From contig NZ_FOHI01000010.1 of NCBI RefSeq assembly GCF_900111585.1, positions 1 to 64,000 of the forward strand: 64,000 bases of DNA, read 5' to 3'. Below the pieces are notes generated by a model that was given only the letters and a program-made list of their open reading frames with translations, ran no database searches and had not been told where the DNA came from. Both the position numbers and the translations under genes were made by a program. Below, piece by piece: positions 40,718 through 50,636 of the stretch (its first letter is position 1; every line of letters begins with the position of its first letter). The DNA is from Nitrosospira multiformis (GTDB lineage: Bacteria; Pseudomonadota; Gammaproteobacteria; Burkholderiales; Nitrosomonadaceae).

Positions 40718-40756
40718 GGTGATGCAAGTTATCAACTCCTCAAATGAGATTCAAAT

Positions 40757-41005
40757 CTATTTGTGTCCCACCAAGTTGTGAAGCACGTCTGACACGTACT
40801 TCAAACCATTGAAAGCATAACTTGGATTCTCGAGGAGAATGCATGCCTCAGTAGCCTTTAGCACTTCTTTTTCGAATGCGTTTAACAACGATTGTTGGAC
40901 GTGTAATGGTTGAGTTCTTGCAAGACAAGCAAGGAATGCACAAACAGCCAGAGTCTGGCCCTCGAGTTGGTCTAATCTCTTACGTGTATCTTCCAATGTG
41001 TTCAT
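40757..41005 (-). CDS. Small hypothetical protein
   Basis: An 82-residue protein from ATG 41005, with GAGGG six bases upstream. The frame also opens at 41041 without a site. It reads MNTLEDTRKRLDQLEGQTLA then VCAFLACLARTQPLHVQQSL: helical, with a coiled-coil-like start and three cysteines. It is followed by a strong terminator. No named family recognised. Confidence 0.6.
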   Translation of the reverse strand: MNTLEDTRKRLDQLEGQTLAVCAFLACLARTQPLHVQQSLLNAFEKEVLKATEACILLENPSYAFNGLKYVSDVLHNLVGHK

Positions 41006-41714
41006 AAATATCCCTCTTGTTATGGTTGATGGGGAAATCAAATCTTAACATGAAGGATTCTTTTTTATTCCCTCCATCATTAGCTGTTCCTTGAGTCTTG
41101 AGCAGTTGCGTGTCGTTGATCTGTTTCTGCGAAGCTTGGTGAAGGCGCTCTGCTTCTCTTCTTGATTACGGCACGATAGCGTATCTGAGCAATATCTTCG
41201 TCGTGTTTGCTGGTCGCCTGCGTCTTTTTGTGAAAGCAGTGCAGAACATATATCGCTTCCTCAAATTTGGCGATACACCGCCCGCAGGCTCCATGTTCCT
41301 GAAATAGCCACGACGGATACGCATAAATGTTTCTCCACTTTCCCGTTTCCAGTTCTCATAACCCCCAAGAAAAACTCCGGCGCGCCTCGCGTGGGTGAGC
41401 AGATTTCAAGCGGCAGCAGAGTGCCTACTAAAGTTGGGGAGTCACATCGTCATCTTCGCCCAGCAAAAGTCTCATAGAAAATACACTCGTTGAAGAACAT
41501 TTGATTATCATATGACATACTAGGCTGTGCTCTTTCAGTTGTACCTGATCCTCCCCAGATGGGCGTTATTCCATCGGTACCAGAGGCTGTCACGTATCAT
41601 CTCGTAGGAGTTTTGAACATGCTTGAAGGCGTACGAAAGGCATTTTCGTAGTACAAGAATTATCCGGACCGAAAGACCGTCACCTTGCTTAGGTAATACT
41701 CAGCGGTTAAAGAT
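41006..41714. other. Intergenic region before the efflux operon
   Basis: About 700 bp with no supported gene on either strand. The frames are short and the composition is irregular, and it may contain decayed genes. The promoter of the efflux operon should lie near its right end. I see no clear MerR-type operator. Confidence 0.35.
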
Positions 41715-43169
41715 ATGTCTCCCGGAGTACAAGTTGATTGTGAGCGAGTTGATGTGCTTAATCTTCTGAGCAATGTGTTGCCTGTAGTACGAATTGTTCT
41801 GGGGATCATGCTGTTTTCGAGTATATCGGCAATGCTTCACGCAGCTTCTTTCACGGTTCAGCCAGAATCTGCAAAAGAGGGATTTTCCATCACCGAACAA
41901 CAGGCGATCGCACTGTTCTATCAGAGAAACCTTCACCTGATTGCAGCAAGTCTCAATATCGACAATGCCGAGGCTCAGGAAATCATCGCTGGAGCCATTC
42001 CCAACCCTGTTTTCAGCTTTACTCTTCAGGAATTAACCCCGAAGGCATTTGCACGAGAGAGCCGTCATTTGGCGGTACCTGCACAGGTACCCCAAATTCA
42101 GCAGCTCATAGAAACCGCCGGTAAACGCCGCTTACGGATAGAAAGCAGTGAACTTGCTACTGAGGCAGTAAATTTTGATGTGCAAGATGTTGCACGCCTG
42201 CTCACCAATGCTGTCCGGCATAACTTCTACAATCTTTTACTAGCTCAGAAGACAGTTAGCGTCGCAAACAATAATCTGGAACATTATCTGGAACTCGTCA
42301 GGGTCAATGAAATAAGACTCAAAGCAGGCGATATCCCGCCAATGGAGGTCGTTCGTATTGAAGTTGAAAGCATAAAAGCACAAGCGGACCGAGATAGAGC
42401 TCAGGCCGAATTGAATCAGGCTCAGGCGGATCTTTTACTGCTATTGGGCTGGCCAGAAGACAGTCCCGAAATCAGTGCAGTTGAGGCATGGCCCGAAGCA
42501 ATTCCGGAAATTGCAATGATTGGGCAGGAGGAATTGGTTAGAGGCGCGCTGGACCGTCGCCCTGATATGCGCGCCGCGAGAGTACGTATCGCTCAAGCCA
42601 GAAAAATGCTTACCCTGGCGCAGCGACAAATCATTCCAGATGTAACCATAAGCGCCTTTTATGCGCGCGATCAGGGCAATCAATTCGCGAATACGGGAGG
42701 GGTTGGAATCAGCGTTCCCATCCCCCTGTTTTATCAGCAAAAGGGTGAGATTTCCCAAGCTCGTGTGGGATTGAATTCATCCGAGCTGGCATTGAGGCAG
42801 ATCGAGCAAAGCGTGCGGACAGAGGTAATGAAAGCCGCTGCAGCCTGGCGAAGTGCGGATACCATTGCCCGTCGCTTCGAAGCATCGGTAACGGGCAAAG
42901 TCGAAGTCTTACGCAAATCGCAGGAAACCGCTTACCGGAAAGGTGCTGTAGGCGTGCTGGAGTTGATTGACAGTCAGCGCAGCTATCGGGCGATCATGCT
43001 GGATTATTACACCGCGCTGGCCAACCGCAGCAAGGCCTGGGCAGATTTATTGATGGCGTACGGGGAGGAAGTAAAGGAAGTAAGGAACTCTCCTCGCTAC
43101 TTGACGGACCAGTTTGCCCAGTTCCCCGAAGATCGTCCAGAATTCAGACAGGCGCCTGGGAATCAATAA
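41715..43169 (+). CDS. czcC: CzcC-type outer-membrane efflux protein
   Basis: A 484-residue TolC-family protein. The N-terminus has a hydrophobic signal (VVRIVLGIMLFSSISAMLHA) before ASFTV; the true start may be ATG 41715 or GTG 41754. The mature part has the two OEP repeats: EQQAIALFYQRNLHLIAASL with IPNPVFSFTLQE, and LVRGALDRRPDMRAARVRI with QRQIIPDVTISAFYARD. As the outer-membrane exit duct it works with the adaptor and pump encoded next. The stop is three bases before the adaptor ATG. Family level is certain, the exact metal is not. Confidence 0.85.
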   Translation: MSPGVQVDCERVDVLNLLSNVLPVVRIVLGIMLFSSISAMLHAASFTVQPESAKEGFSITEQQAIALFYQRNLHLIAASLNIDNAEAQEIIAGAIPNPVFSFTLQELTPKAFARESRHLAVPAQVPQIQQLIETAGKRRLRIESSELATEAVNFDVQDVARLLTNAVRHNFYNLLLAQKTVSVANNNLEHYLELVRVNEIRLKAGDIPPMEVVRIEVESIKAQADRDRAQAELNQAQADLLLLLGWPEDSPEISAVEAWPEAIPEIAMIGQEELVRGALDRRPDMRAARVRIAQARKMLTLAQRQIIPDVTISAFYARDQGNQFANTGGVGISVPIPLFYQQKGEISQARVGLNSSELALRQIEQSVRTEVMKAAAAWRSADTIARRFEASVTGKVEVLRKSQETAYRKGAVGVLELIDSQRSYRAIMLDYYTALANRSKAWADLLMAYGEEVKEVRNSPRYLTDQFAQFPEDRPEFRQAPGNQ

Positions 43170-43172
43170 ATC

Positions 43173-44318
43173 ATGATCGTGCAGTCGCTACCCGTAGCCG
43201 CCCTGGCGGGCTTATTAGTACTGGGTTGCCAATCTCAAGACTCCGATGCGTTCAAGCAGGATATTGCGCACAGGGGGGATGAAATCATATTCAGTCCCGA
43301 TTCGCCCAAACTCCAACATATCAGGGAAGAAAAGGTTGAATTGACTCTACGGCCGTTGATGGATCCCATTCCCGGTAAAGTGACTTACGACGAAACGCGC
43401 ACTGCGCGTGTTACTTCCCCGATTGCCGGGCGAGTGGTGGGCTCTATCGTTCCGCTGGGCGAACAGGTTCGCTCAGGCACTCCGCTGGTCGAATTGGATA
43501 GTCCGGAATTGGGACAGGCGCGTTCGGATCATGCCAACGCGGTTTCCGATCTGAATCTTGCCAACCAGACTTTTCACCGAATAGAGGAGTTGTATGGTGA
43601 CGGTATTGCGCCGCGCAAGGATCGGGAGCAAGCGGAAGACAATCTCAGTCGAGCTCGCAGCGAAGCCGAGCGAACCCGGTTGAAACTGGCTAATCTGCGG
43701 GTGCACGCCCAGAAAATGGACAATCGCTTTGTTCTGCAGTCGCCCATTTCCGGAACAGTTACAGAACGTGAGATCAATCCCGGCATGGAGGTCAGGCCAG
43801 ATGTGGCAACACCGCTGTTCGTGATTTCCGACTTGGACCAGCTTTGGGTGCAGGCCGATGTTTTCGAGAAGGATATTGGGCTGATTCAGGCAGGCAAAAG
43901 TGTGCGAGTACGTGTCCCGGCTTACCCCGGTGAAAGCTTCACGGCCACCATAAGCTATATCAGCCAGATCGTCGACGAAACCACGCGCACGGTGAAGGTT
44001 CGTTGCACTCTACCCAATGCGGACGGGCGGCTGCTGCCTTCAATGTATGCCGCGGTCGAGGTGTTGAGCGACCCGGACGATCTGGTGATAGCAATTCCCC
44101 TCTCCGCGCTGGTAACCGGAAAAACCTCTGACTGGGTATATGTGAACATGGGCAATCACCACTACCAGAAACGCCCGGTCAAGGTGGGCCCTCGCCTGAA
44201 GGATCGGGTCGTCATTCATGAGGGCCTGAACCCGGGTGAACATGTCGTGATTGAAGGTGCGCTGTTGCTGCGCGCCGAGCAAGGCAGCGCCCTACAAAAA
44301 AGGCAAGACAAGCGGTGA
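43173..44318 (+). CDS. czcB: CzcB-type periplasmic adaptor lipoprotein
   Basis: A 381-residue membrane-fusion protein with a lipobox LVLGC at the end of a short signal peptide. The barrel/lipoyl half-motifs are visible (TARVTSPIAGRVVGSIVPLG, then FVLQSPISGTVTEREINPG) on either side of a coiled-coil hairpin (about 110-170). A beta-barrel domain (LWVQADVFEKDIGLI, then VRVPAYPGESFTA) follows. It links the inner-membrane pump to the outer-membrane duct. The gene overlaps the pump gene by four bases (GTGA), so the two are translationally coupled. No N-terminal metal-binding His cluster is visible. Confidence 0.88.
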   Translation: MIVQSLPVAALAGLLVLGCQSQDSDAFKQDIAHRGDEIIFSPDSPKLQHIREEKVELTLRPLMDPIPGKVTYDETRTARVTSPIAGRVVGSIVPLGEQVRSGTPLVELDSPELGQARSDHANAVSDLNLANQTFHRIEELYGDGIAPRKDREQAEDNLSRARSEAERTRLKLANLRVHAQKMDNRFVLQSPISGTVTEREINPGMEVRPDVATPLFVISDLDQLWVQADVFEKDIGLIQAGKSVRVRVPAYPGESFTATISYISQIVDETTRTVKVRCTLPNADGRLLPSMYAAVEVLSDPDDLVIAIPLSALVTGKTSDWVYVNMGNHHYQKRPVKVGPRLKDRVVIHEGLNPGEHVVIEGALLLRAEQGSALQKRQDKR

Positions 44319-47300
44319 TTGGCAAGCTCATCGCTTTTTGCCTGCAGCAGCGGCTGTTAATCATCAGCACGTCGATAGTGCTGGCGGTGATAGGCGTTCT
44401 CTCATTCGAGCATCTCCCTGTTCAGGCTTTTCCCGATGTGCAGAATGTGTTTGTCCAGGTTGTAACCCAATATCCCGGCCAAGCTCCCGAGGAGGTGGAA
44501 AAGCTCATCAGCCTGCCGATAGAAAAGGAAATGAACGGGTTGCCGCATATGATCAACATGCGGTCCATATCCATCTTTGGCCTATCGGTGGTAACGCTCA
44601 CCTTCGATGATGACGCCGAAGACTACTTTTCCCGCCAGCAGGTACTGGAGCGGCTTAAAGCAGTCAGCCTGCCTGCAGGCGTAAAGCCCACTTTAGGCCC
44701 ATTGACAACGGGCATCGGCGAAATCTACCGCTACCGGATAGAGGCAGCCAGGATGCCACTGGTAGAGCAACGGGCTTTACAGGACTGGCTGATCGAGCCC
44801 ACGCTCCGCTCGGTCCAGGGGGTGGCGGACGTCGTCGCGTTTGGAGGAGGAATCAAGCAATACCAGGTCCAGGTTGATTCCGGCAAGCTCAGGAATTATA
44901 ACCTGACGCTATCGGACGTATACGAGGCTATATCCTCCAACAATGCGAATACTGGCGGTGGCTATATCGAGCACGGCAGCGAAGCAATGATTGTGCGGGG
45001 AACCGGTTTATTAAAATCGATAGATGAGATTGAAAATATCGTCATTGTCACCCGTGAAGGTATTCCTGTCTTTGTGAAGAATGTCGCCGCGGTCGCTATT
45101 GGGCCGCAGCCACGCACCGGCATAGTGAGCTTCAACGAGTTCGACGACGTGGTGCAAGGCATCGTGTTGCTGATCAAAGGCAAGAATGCAACTGTTGTAT
45201 TGAACGGAGTAAAGGAAAAGATCGAATATCTCAACAATTATGGGCTGCCTCCCGGGGTGAGGATAATTCCCATTTATGACCGCACTGATCTGATCCGGCA
45301 TACCGTCAATACGGTCGGGCACAACATGATAGAGGGAATAGTGCTCATCCTTCTCGTGCTGATCATCTTTCTTCGCCGATTCTGGGCGTCTCTGGTAGTC
45401 ATCACGGTCGTGCCGCTTTCGCTGCTGGTTGCATTCATACTGATCGACATGATGCATGTCTCCGCGAACCTCATTTCCTTGGGAGCGGTGGACTTCGGCA
45501 TCATTGTGGATAGCGCCGTAGTCCTGGTCGAAGCCATTATGGTCAAGGTGAGCCTGGACATGCATCAGGAAGCAAGCAAGGCGCACATGCGCCAGTCCAT
45601 GCTGATAACGACGGCGGAGATGGCTCGTCCCATCCTTTTCTCGAAGGCTATTCTTATCATCGCCTTCATACCCATCTTTACCTTCCAGCAGGTGGAGGAG
45701 AAAATTTTTTCTCCCATGGCGTTCACGCTGACCTTTGCGCTTCTCGGTTCACTGATCATCAGCATGACGCTGGTCCCCGTACTGCTGAGCTATTTGCTCG
45801 GGCCGCATCTCGTGGAGTTACCCAATCCGCTCATCCAGAAAATGGAAGAGTGGTATCTGCGCATCCTGCAAGCAGCGCTTCGCCATCCCTACAAGCTGTT
45901 TTCCAGCGCGGGTATCATGCTGGCCCTCTCCCTGGCTACATGGCCACTGATAGGCACCGAATTCATGCCTAAACTGGATGAGGGGAATGTCTGGCTGACC
46001 ATCACTTTGCCAACATCAGTGTCATTGAACAAAGCGAAAGAATTGGAAAGGGATATACGCGCTCGCCTCTCCGAGCTCCCGGAGGTGAAATCCATCGTCA
46101 CGCAATTGGGCCGTCCCGAGGACGGAACCGATCCCAAGGGCTTCAACAATCTTGAAATTCTGATTGATCTCAAACCCAGGGAAACCTGGCGCTATCGCAA
46201 CAAGGATGAGCTGATAGCCGTCATGGAGAAAAAACTGGCAGCATTTCCGGGACTGCAGCTTAATTTTTCCCAGATCATCCAGGATAACGTGGAAGAGGCG
46301 ATTTCCGGCGTAAAAGGCGAGATCTCCATCAAGATATTCGGAAGCAATCTCGACATACTTCAGGAAAAAGCGGATCAGGTTACTGGCATCCTCCGCTCCA
46401 TCGAAGGGGCCACAGATGTGGCGGCGGAGCAGCAGTCCGGATTGACTCAGCTGGTCATTTCGATCGACAGGGAAAAGATTGCGCGTTACGGCATGAATAT
46501 CACGCAAGTGGAAGATGTAATCGCCATGGCCGTGGGCGGCCTACCCGCCACGCAGATGCTTGAGGGTGAGCGCCGCTTCGACGTTACAGTCCGGCTGGAC
46601 AAATCGGCGCGTGAATCGGTGAGCACAATCGAGGACATCACCGTTCTATCCTCGAATGGCAGTCGCATTCCACTGGCCGAGCTGGCAGATATCAAAATAA
46701 ATCAGGGGGCAGCCAGAATCACGCGCGAGAACAACATGCGCCGCATTGCCATCAAGTGCAATCTGATCGGCCGTGATCTGGGAAGCTTTGTTGCCGAAGC
46801 GCAACAGGAAATTGCCCGCCAGGTGGTGCTCGAGCCGAGCTATCGCATGGTCTGGAGTGGCCAGTTCGAAAATCAGCAACGTGCAATGAAGCGGCTTTCC
46901 ATCATCGTTCCGGTAAGCTTTGCCCTGATTTTTGTACTGCTGTTCTGGACTTTCCGTTCGGTCAGAAATGCTTCGTTGATTGTACTCAATGTCCCGTTTT
47001 CGCTGATCGGGGGTTTGATCGCCCTGTTGCTCACCGGCATTCACCTGAGCGTTTCCGCAGCGGTCGGGTTTATCGCTCTGTTCGGTATTGCCGTACAGAA
47101 TGGCGTCATTCTGCTCTCACAGATCAACTCGCTCAGGCGCGAAGGAGTTCCGATAGCTGAAGCGGTTGTTCAAGGTTCCGTCAGACGGCTCCGACCAGTC
47201 GTAATGACTGCTCTCATGGCAATGCTCGGTCTCTTGCCCGCTGCGTTGTCCACCAGTGTCGGCTCGGAAACAGTCAAGCCTTTTGCAGTGGTCATCATCG

Positions 47301-47395
47301 GAGGATTGATCAGTGCGACTCTTTTGACCCTGACCATGCTCCCCGTACTTTACCGCACCTCCGAAGAGTGGGTTAAAACCAAGGTGATTCCGTGA
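44315..47395 (+). CDS. czcA: CzcA-family heavy-metal RND efflux pump
   Basis: A 1026-residue RND transporter starting at GTG 44315. It has the duplicated six-helix topology with large periplasmic loops after TM1 and TM7. TM4 carries the proton-relay sequence DFGIIVDSAVVLVEA (from residue 393), which is the heavy-metal (HME) type with two Asp, close to the DFG-x3-DGAV pattern of Zn/Co/Ni pumps; here Gly-Ala is Ser-Ala and the usual VEN is VEA. The export route is periplasm or cytoplasm to outside, driven by protons. The substrate metal cannot be settled from this. The stop overlaps the next gene start by four bases. Confidence 0.88.
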   Translation: MIGKLIAFCLQQRLLIISTSIVLAVIGVLSFEHLPVQAFPDVQNVFVQVVTQYPGQAPEEVEKLISLPIEKEMNGLPHMINMRSISIFGLSVVTLTFDDDAEDYFSRQQVLERLKAVSLPAGVKPTLGPLTTGIGEIYRYRIEAARMPLVEQRALQDWLIEPTLRSVQGVADVVAFGGGIKQYQVQVDSGKLRNYNLTLSDVYEAISSNNANTGGGYIEHGSEAMIVRGTGLLKSIDEIENIVIVTREGIPVFVKNVAAVAIGPQPRTGIVSFNEFDDVVQGIVLLIKGKNATVVLNGVKEKIEYLNNYGLPPGVRIIPIYDRTDLIRHTVNTVGHNMIEGIVLILLVLIIFLRRFWASLVVITVVPLSLLVAFILIDMMHVSANLISLGAVDFGIIVDSAVVLVEAIMVKVSLDMHQEASKAHMRQSMLITTAEMARPILFSKAILIIAFIPIFTFQQVEEKIFSPMAFTLTFALLGSLIISMTLVPVLLSYLLGPHLVELPNPLIQKMEEWYLRILQAALRHPYKLFSSAGIMLALSLATWPLIGTEFMPKLDEGNVWLTITLPTSVSLNKAKELERDIRARLSELPEVKSIVTQLGRPEDGTDPKGFNNLEILIDLKPRETWRYRNKDELIAVMEKKLAAFPGLQLNFSQIIQDNVEEAISGVKGEISIKIFGSNLDILQEKADQVTGILRSIEGATDVAAEQQSGLTQLVISIDREKIARYGMNITQVEDVIAMAVGGLPATQMLEGERRFDVTVRLDKSARESVSTIEDITVLSSNGSRIPLAELADIKINQGAARITRENNMRRIAIKCNLIGRDLGSFVAEAQQEIARQVVLEPSYRMVWSGQFENQQRAMKRLSIIVPVSFALIFVLLFWTFRSVRNASLIVLNVPFSLIGGLIALLLTGIHLSVSAAVGFIALFGIAVQNGVILLSQINSLRREGVPIAEAVVQGSVRRLRPVVMTALMAMLGLLPAALSTSVGSETVKPFAVVIIGGLISATLLTLTMLPVLYRTSEEWVKTKVIP

Positions 47396-47730
47396 AAGAA
47401 ATCCGCGCGTATATTGAACCCTTCATGTTATCCAAGGTAACGCAGGCGTTACTTGAAATTCCAGATTTCCCGGGCATGAGCGTCTCGGATTGCTACGGGT
47501 TTGGCGGAGAGCGGATCGCCGATAGCAGTTTCGATCCTTATATGCCGAAAAAACGCATCGAAATTTTTGCTTCCGATGAGCAAGTGGACGATATTTTCAG
47601 CACGATCGTGCAGGCCGCCAATACCTATCAGCGCGGCGCAGGCAAAATTTATATCATAGACGTAAGCGGAAGCGGGAATATCAGCAGTGGAGAACGTTAT
47701 CAGAAAGATTCCCCTTCCAGACCCAAGTAA
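47392..47730 (+). CDS. PII-like protein linked to the metal efflux operon
   Basis: A 112-residue protein starting at GTG 47392 inside the pump stop. It begins MKEIRAYIEPFMLSKVTQAL then LEIPDFPGMSVSDCYGFGG, like PII/CutA-type trimeric proteins, whose first strand and helix have this pattern. The T-loop region (GERIADSSFDPYMPKKRIEI) differs from GlnB and lacks the uridylylation Tyr motif. QRGAGKIYIIDV matches the conserved GxGKIFV segment. PII-like proteins of this divergent group are known next to heavy-metal RND pumps. A role in metal sensing or pump control is inferred. It is the last gene of the operon. Confidence 0.75.
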   Translation: MKEIRAYIEPFMLSKVTQALLEIPDFPGMSVSDCYGFGGERIADSSFDPYMPKKRIEIFASDEQVDDIFSTIVQAANTYQRGAGKIYIIDVSGSGNISSGERYQKDSPSRPK

Positions 47731-47942
47731 CGATCATCAGAAGATGTTGTTTCATGTCCGATAATTAATTATTTCGACATATAACCACCCTCAAGCACAG
47801 CCTGAAGTACCAAAATCCTCATCCTTTTCAGTTCGAGGATCTATGCAATGTGTAGTGTGACTTTTAGCAGTTTGGCCATGCCGGACATTGTTTCCTGCTC
47901 TTCCTCAATCATCCTGGTTACCAACAATGAGACGACGTATCG

Positions 47943-48419
47943 ATGAGACGACATATCGGTTTTGGTTTGCTCTTTGCCTTTACCGTCACGGCAGCTTACG
48001 CGACTGATGACTGTCACGTCATCAAGAAACTCGCGTTGCCAAAGCAGCAACTCACCGTCGTTGTCTCAAATGGCGAACTGGAGGCATGTTCATTGGGTAG
48101 CTATGCTGTGCGGATCTATTCGACCCGAGATGCGCAACCCGGGGATGACACGGCTTTTTACGTTGCCGGGATTCTGCATGAACGGGATGGCACGATTGAA
48201 GATGTCTTCACGGATAATTTGGGGGATAGGGCACATAACGCACTCATCATTACGACGAGATCCGCAGGAACTGGAAGCTATATCAGCGCGCAAGCATATA
48301 TCGTTGGGAAGCAGGATATTCATTTCTTGATTGCAGTCGATGGAATGGATGGAACAAGCAATAGAGCCAAGATCGTTTCGGCACTTACCCAAAAACTTAC
48401 TACATCCGATACCCAGTGA
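47943..48419 (+). CDS. PliI-type lysozyme inhibitor-like secreted protein
   Basis: A 158-residue protein with a signal peptide (RRHIGFGLLFAFTVTAAYA, cut before TDDCH). The mature sequence has the order of motifs of periplasmic inhibitors of I-type lysozyme: NGELEACSLGSYAVRIYSTR, then FYVAGILHERDGTIEDVF, then DNLGDRAHNALIITTRSAGT and SYISAQAYIV. Such proteins protect the cell wall against invertebrate lysozyme. The match is by pattern; the inhibitor loop was not checked. It stands alone, with about 200 bp on either side. Confidence 0.65.
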   Translation: MRRHIGFGLLFAFTVTAAYATDDCHVIKKLALPKQQLTVVVSNGELEACSLGSYAVRIYSTRDAQPGDDTAFYVAGILHERDGTIEDVFTDNLGDRAHNALIITTRSAGTGSYISAQAYIVGKQDIHFLIAVDGMDGTSNRAKIVSALTQKLTTSDTQ

Positions 48420-48603
48420 CCTGATACTGGACATCGTGGTATCCAGCATCACTCCAGTCCTCCGCGCTTTAGAGAGTGCAATTGTCTCTTGCGCTCCAGG
48501 CATGAGGTGCTATATCTAAATAAACCCTGAAAGCCATAGCTTGGCTATAAGTTTTTGAATAATTGATAAATCTTCATATAAGAGAGGGAAAAGGAGTTTT
48601 ATC

Positions 48604-48936
48604 ATGAAGACTGCAAAGGCGGTATTAGCAGGAATCGGCGCGGCTATATTGTTCAGTATGGGGCCAAATACAATTGTTCAGGCGCAGCCTGGCCTGATCA
48701 GTGTGGATCTCAGAAACGTTGCGAACGATATTGCGAAAGACATCAATGTTGATGTCAATCAGATCCCAGCCACTGTGCAAGCACCTGTTTCTGTAGCCAC
48801 CCTCGTATGCGGCATTGCCGCAGATGTTCTGGGCACCCAAGCTGCCAGCGGGACTGGAAGCTGTATGGCGATGGGCACTTCTAGTGCTCTGGATCAGATC
48901 GTGCTCGAACAAATAAAGCGAATGAGGAAAATGTAA
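48604..48936 (+). CDS. Small secreted hypothetical protein
   Basis: A 110-residue protein with a signal peptide (KAVLAGIGAAILFSMGPNTI, probably cut after VQA). The start has GGAG upstream. The mature part contains ISVDLRNVANDIAKDINVD, two cysteines (TLVCGIAADV, GSCMAMG) that could form a disulfide, and a charged C-terminus. No family known to me. It is probably a periplasmic or extracellular protein. Confidence 0.65.
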   Translation: MKTAKAVLAGIGAAILFSMGPNTIVQAQPGLISVDLRNVANDIAKDINVDVNQIPATVQAPVSVATLVCGIAADVLGTQAASGTGSCMAMGTSSALDQIVLEQIKRMRKM

Positions 48937-49346
48937 GTTGTTGCACTACATTAAGGAACGGCTGTGATCGGATCATGAAGAATGCCACAGGAATTTCCAT
49001 GAGCAGCTTGATTGAAAAGTTTTTGAGGTAACTCCAGGAATGACCTCGTCGTTCCTGATGAACAAGACTCTTACCGGATCGAATTCCTCTTGATCCCTCG
49101 GTAATCCCCGTTTCCGCGCTTATAAATCTCTGGTCGCGACCGGACAGGAGATTTTCGCCTTCAGGAATTATTCCCATCTGATTACAGGCTGCCAGAGGGA
49201 AGGGGAAGGATATCTTGTCGAAAGCATCGACGGATCTTTTGTTCTATAAATAGGCTTCATGCAATGAAAGGGGATCGCAGGATTCTCCAAATTGCGATTT
49301 ATGGAAAAGCTCTTTAAAGGAGTTCATATATAGGAGAGGAAACGAC
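48937..49346. other. Intergenic, no gene seen
   Basis: About 410 bp with only short frames lacking ribosome-binding sites on either strand. Purine-rich GGAGAGG sequence just before 49347 is the ribosome site of the next gene. Confidence 0.35.
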
Positions 49347-49736
49347 ATGGAAAAGCTCAGGATAACGCTGGCCATCGGGATAGGAACTACGGTGATCATC
49401 CTCCTCTTAGTCAGTACAGCCCCCGCCATAGAGGCTGCAAATGAATCAGCCGCACCCCAAGATGCCTATACGGCCGCCGAAGATCAAGAAAAACGCCACT
49501 TCACTGTCTCATGCGAGATACCCGGAGATACAGCCAATTTCTCATGGGTGGAAGGCAATCTCGCCACCACCGTCTACTACAACAACCACTGCTCGCATGC
49601 GGTGAAGGTCACGGCCCACCTGCGTGATCTCGCAGATTTTACGAAATGCGTCACGGTTAAGGCCGGTATGAAAGACAAGAGGGTTTATCGGCTGAGTGAG
49701 AACGGGAAGCTCTACAAGCTCACCAGAGGTTGCTGA
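49347..49736 (+). CDS. Small secreted hypothetical protein
   Basis: A 129-residue protein from ATG 49347 with GGAGAGGAAA upstream. A signal peptide is clear (RITLAIGIGTTVIILLLVST then APAIEA). The mature part has four cysteines (VSCEIP, NHCSHAV, TKCVTV and a C-terminal GC), likely two disulfides, and a small beta-rich core (FSWVEGNLATTVYYNN). No family recognised. It is probably periplasmic. Confidence 0.65.
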   Translation: MEKLRITLAIGIGTTVIILLLVSTAPAIEAANESAAPQDAYTAAEDQEKRHFTVSCEIPGDTANFSWVEGNLATTVYYNNHCSHAVKVTAHLRDLADFTKCVTVKAGMKDKRVYRLSENGKLYKLTRGC

Positions 49737-50636
49737 CCGTATCGCTGGCTCGGACAGCACACGCTAACAAATCGTTCCACATGTAGCTCATCGCCGATCA
49801 CGCGAAGAAGCCTTCCCCATTCCGCCCAGCTGCAGTTACAGGCCCTTCTCAGGGCCTGTAGTTAACATTCAGCGTCTACTCTCCGGTACCGGTGGGCAGG
49901 CCTATGAAGCCGGAATTTTCCACTTTAGATCGGTACTGATTCCGGAGTAGGTCCGGGGGAGGGCGAACCTTCTTTCGAGGCTAAAAAACAGTACCACCCA
50001 GACCCAGATCGAGAATAGGTGAGGGTTCATCAAAAGTTCTTTTCTTCTTATTGGAAGTAAACCTGTCATTCTCAGAGTAGCAGACAGGGCGAACAGAGCA
50101 GGATGGCCTCCAGGAAACCGCTTGCATTTCTCGGAAGCGCTGATGGAAGTATTCCGATCGACCGAGCAATGCTCATTTTGAAACCAGTTCCTAACTCGGC
50201 TGGTTTTTTGTTTCCGCCTTTTCTTAATCAGCTGTTTTTTGTACTTCGAGGCGCGGCGCAAAGCCGATGCTAGGGCCTTCAGGGTTTATCCAAAATACGG
50301 TATTTTCTGGAAAACCCGTGAGCGATCCTTGATGGAAATGGCGCCTCAAAAGATCGTGGGGATAATTGCTGGAAAAACTTCTTACTCGTTTGACATGTCC
50401 TGTATGAGTTCTCGCATAGACGGCGTATTTAGGCATAACTCCTTCCCGGTTATATCGAAGCTTCTATTTTGACCGCGGTTTATTGCAGTATCAATGCAGC
50501 TAGTGAAGCTTGCATCTTGCTCGCTCTCAGAGTTATTAACAGCAGATAAAGACAGCTCATTTTGCAATCACTTTCCCTGATGAGCTACAGGGGCCTCGAA
50601 AGCTTCAACCGCAATGACCTGCCGTAGCTTCCATTC
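49737..50636. other. Intergenic with a hairpin, no gene seen
   Basis: About 900 bp. It holds a 9-bp hairpin at 49838-49859 (terminator-like) and several short frames on both strands that do not look translated. Decayed sequence is possible. Confidence 0.35.
49838..49859 (+). terminator. Hairpin, possible terminator
   Basis: Perfect stem ACAGGCCCT / AGGGCCTGT around TCTC. Only a weak T-run follows (GTTAAC). It lies 100 bp after the secreted-protein gene and may end its transcript. Confidence 0.45.

Noticed and set aside
45011-45586. Minus-strand frame inside the RND pump gene
   Set aside because: His/Asp-rich antisense of hydrophobic helices, a known artefact of membrane-protein genes.
48881-49177. 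Minus-strand frame of 98 codons after a secreted protein gene
   Set aside because: It overlaps the 3' end of the plus-strand gene and has no protein-like features.
49902-50261. Minus-strand frame of 119 codons
   Set aside because: No ribosome site, irregular composition and overlap with other random frames; not believable as a gene.
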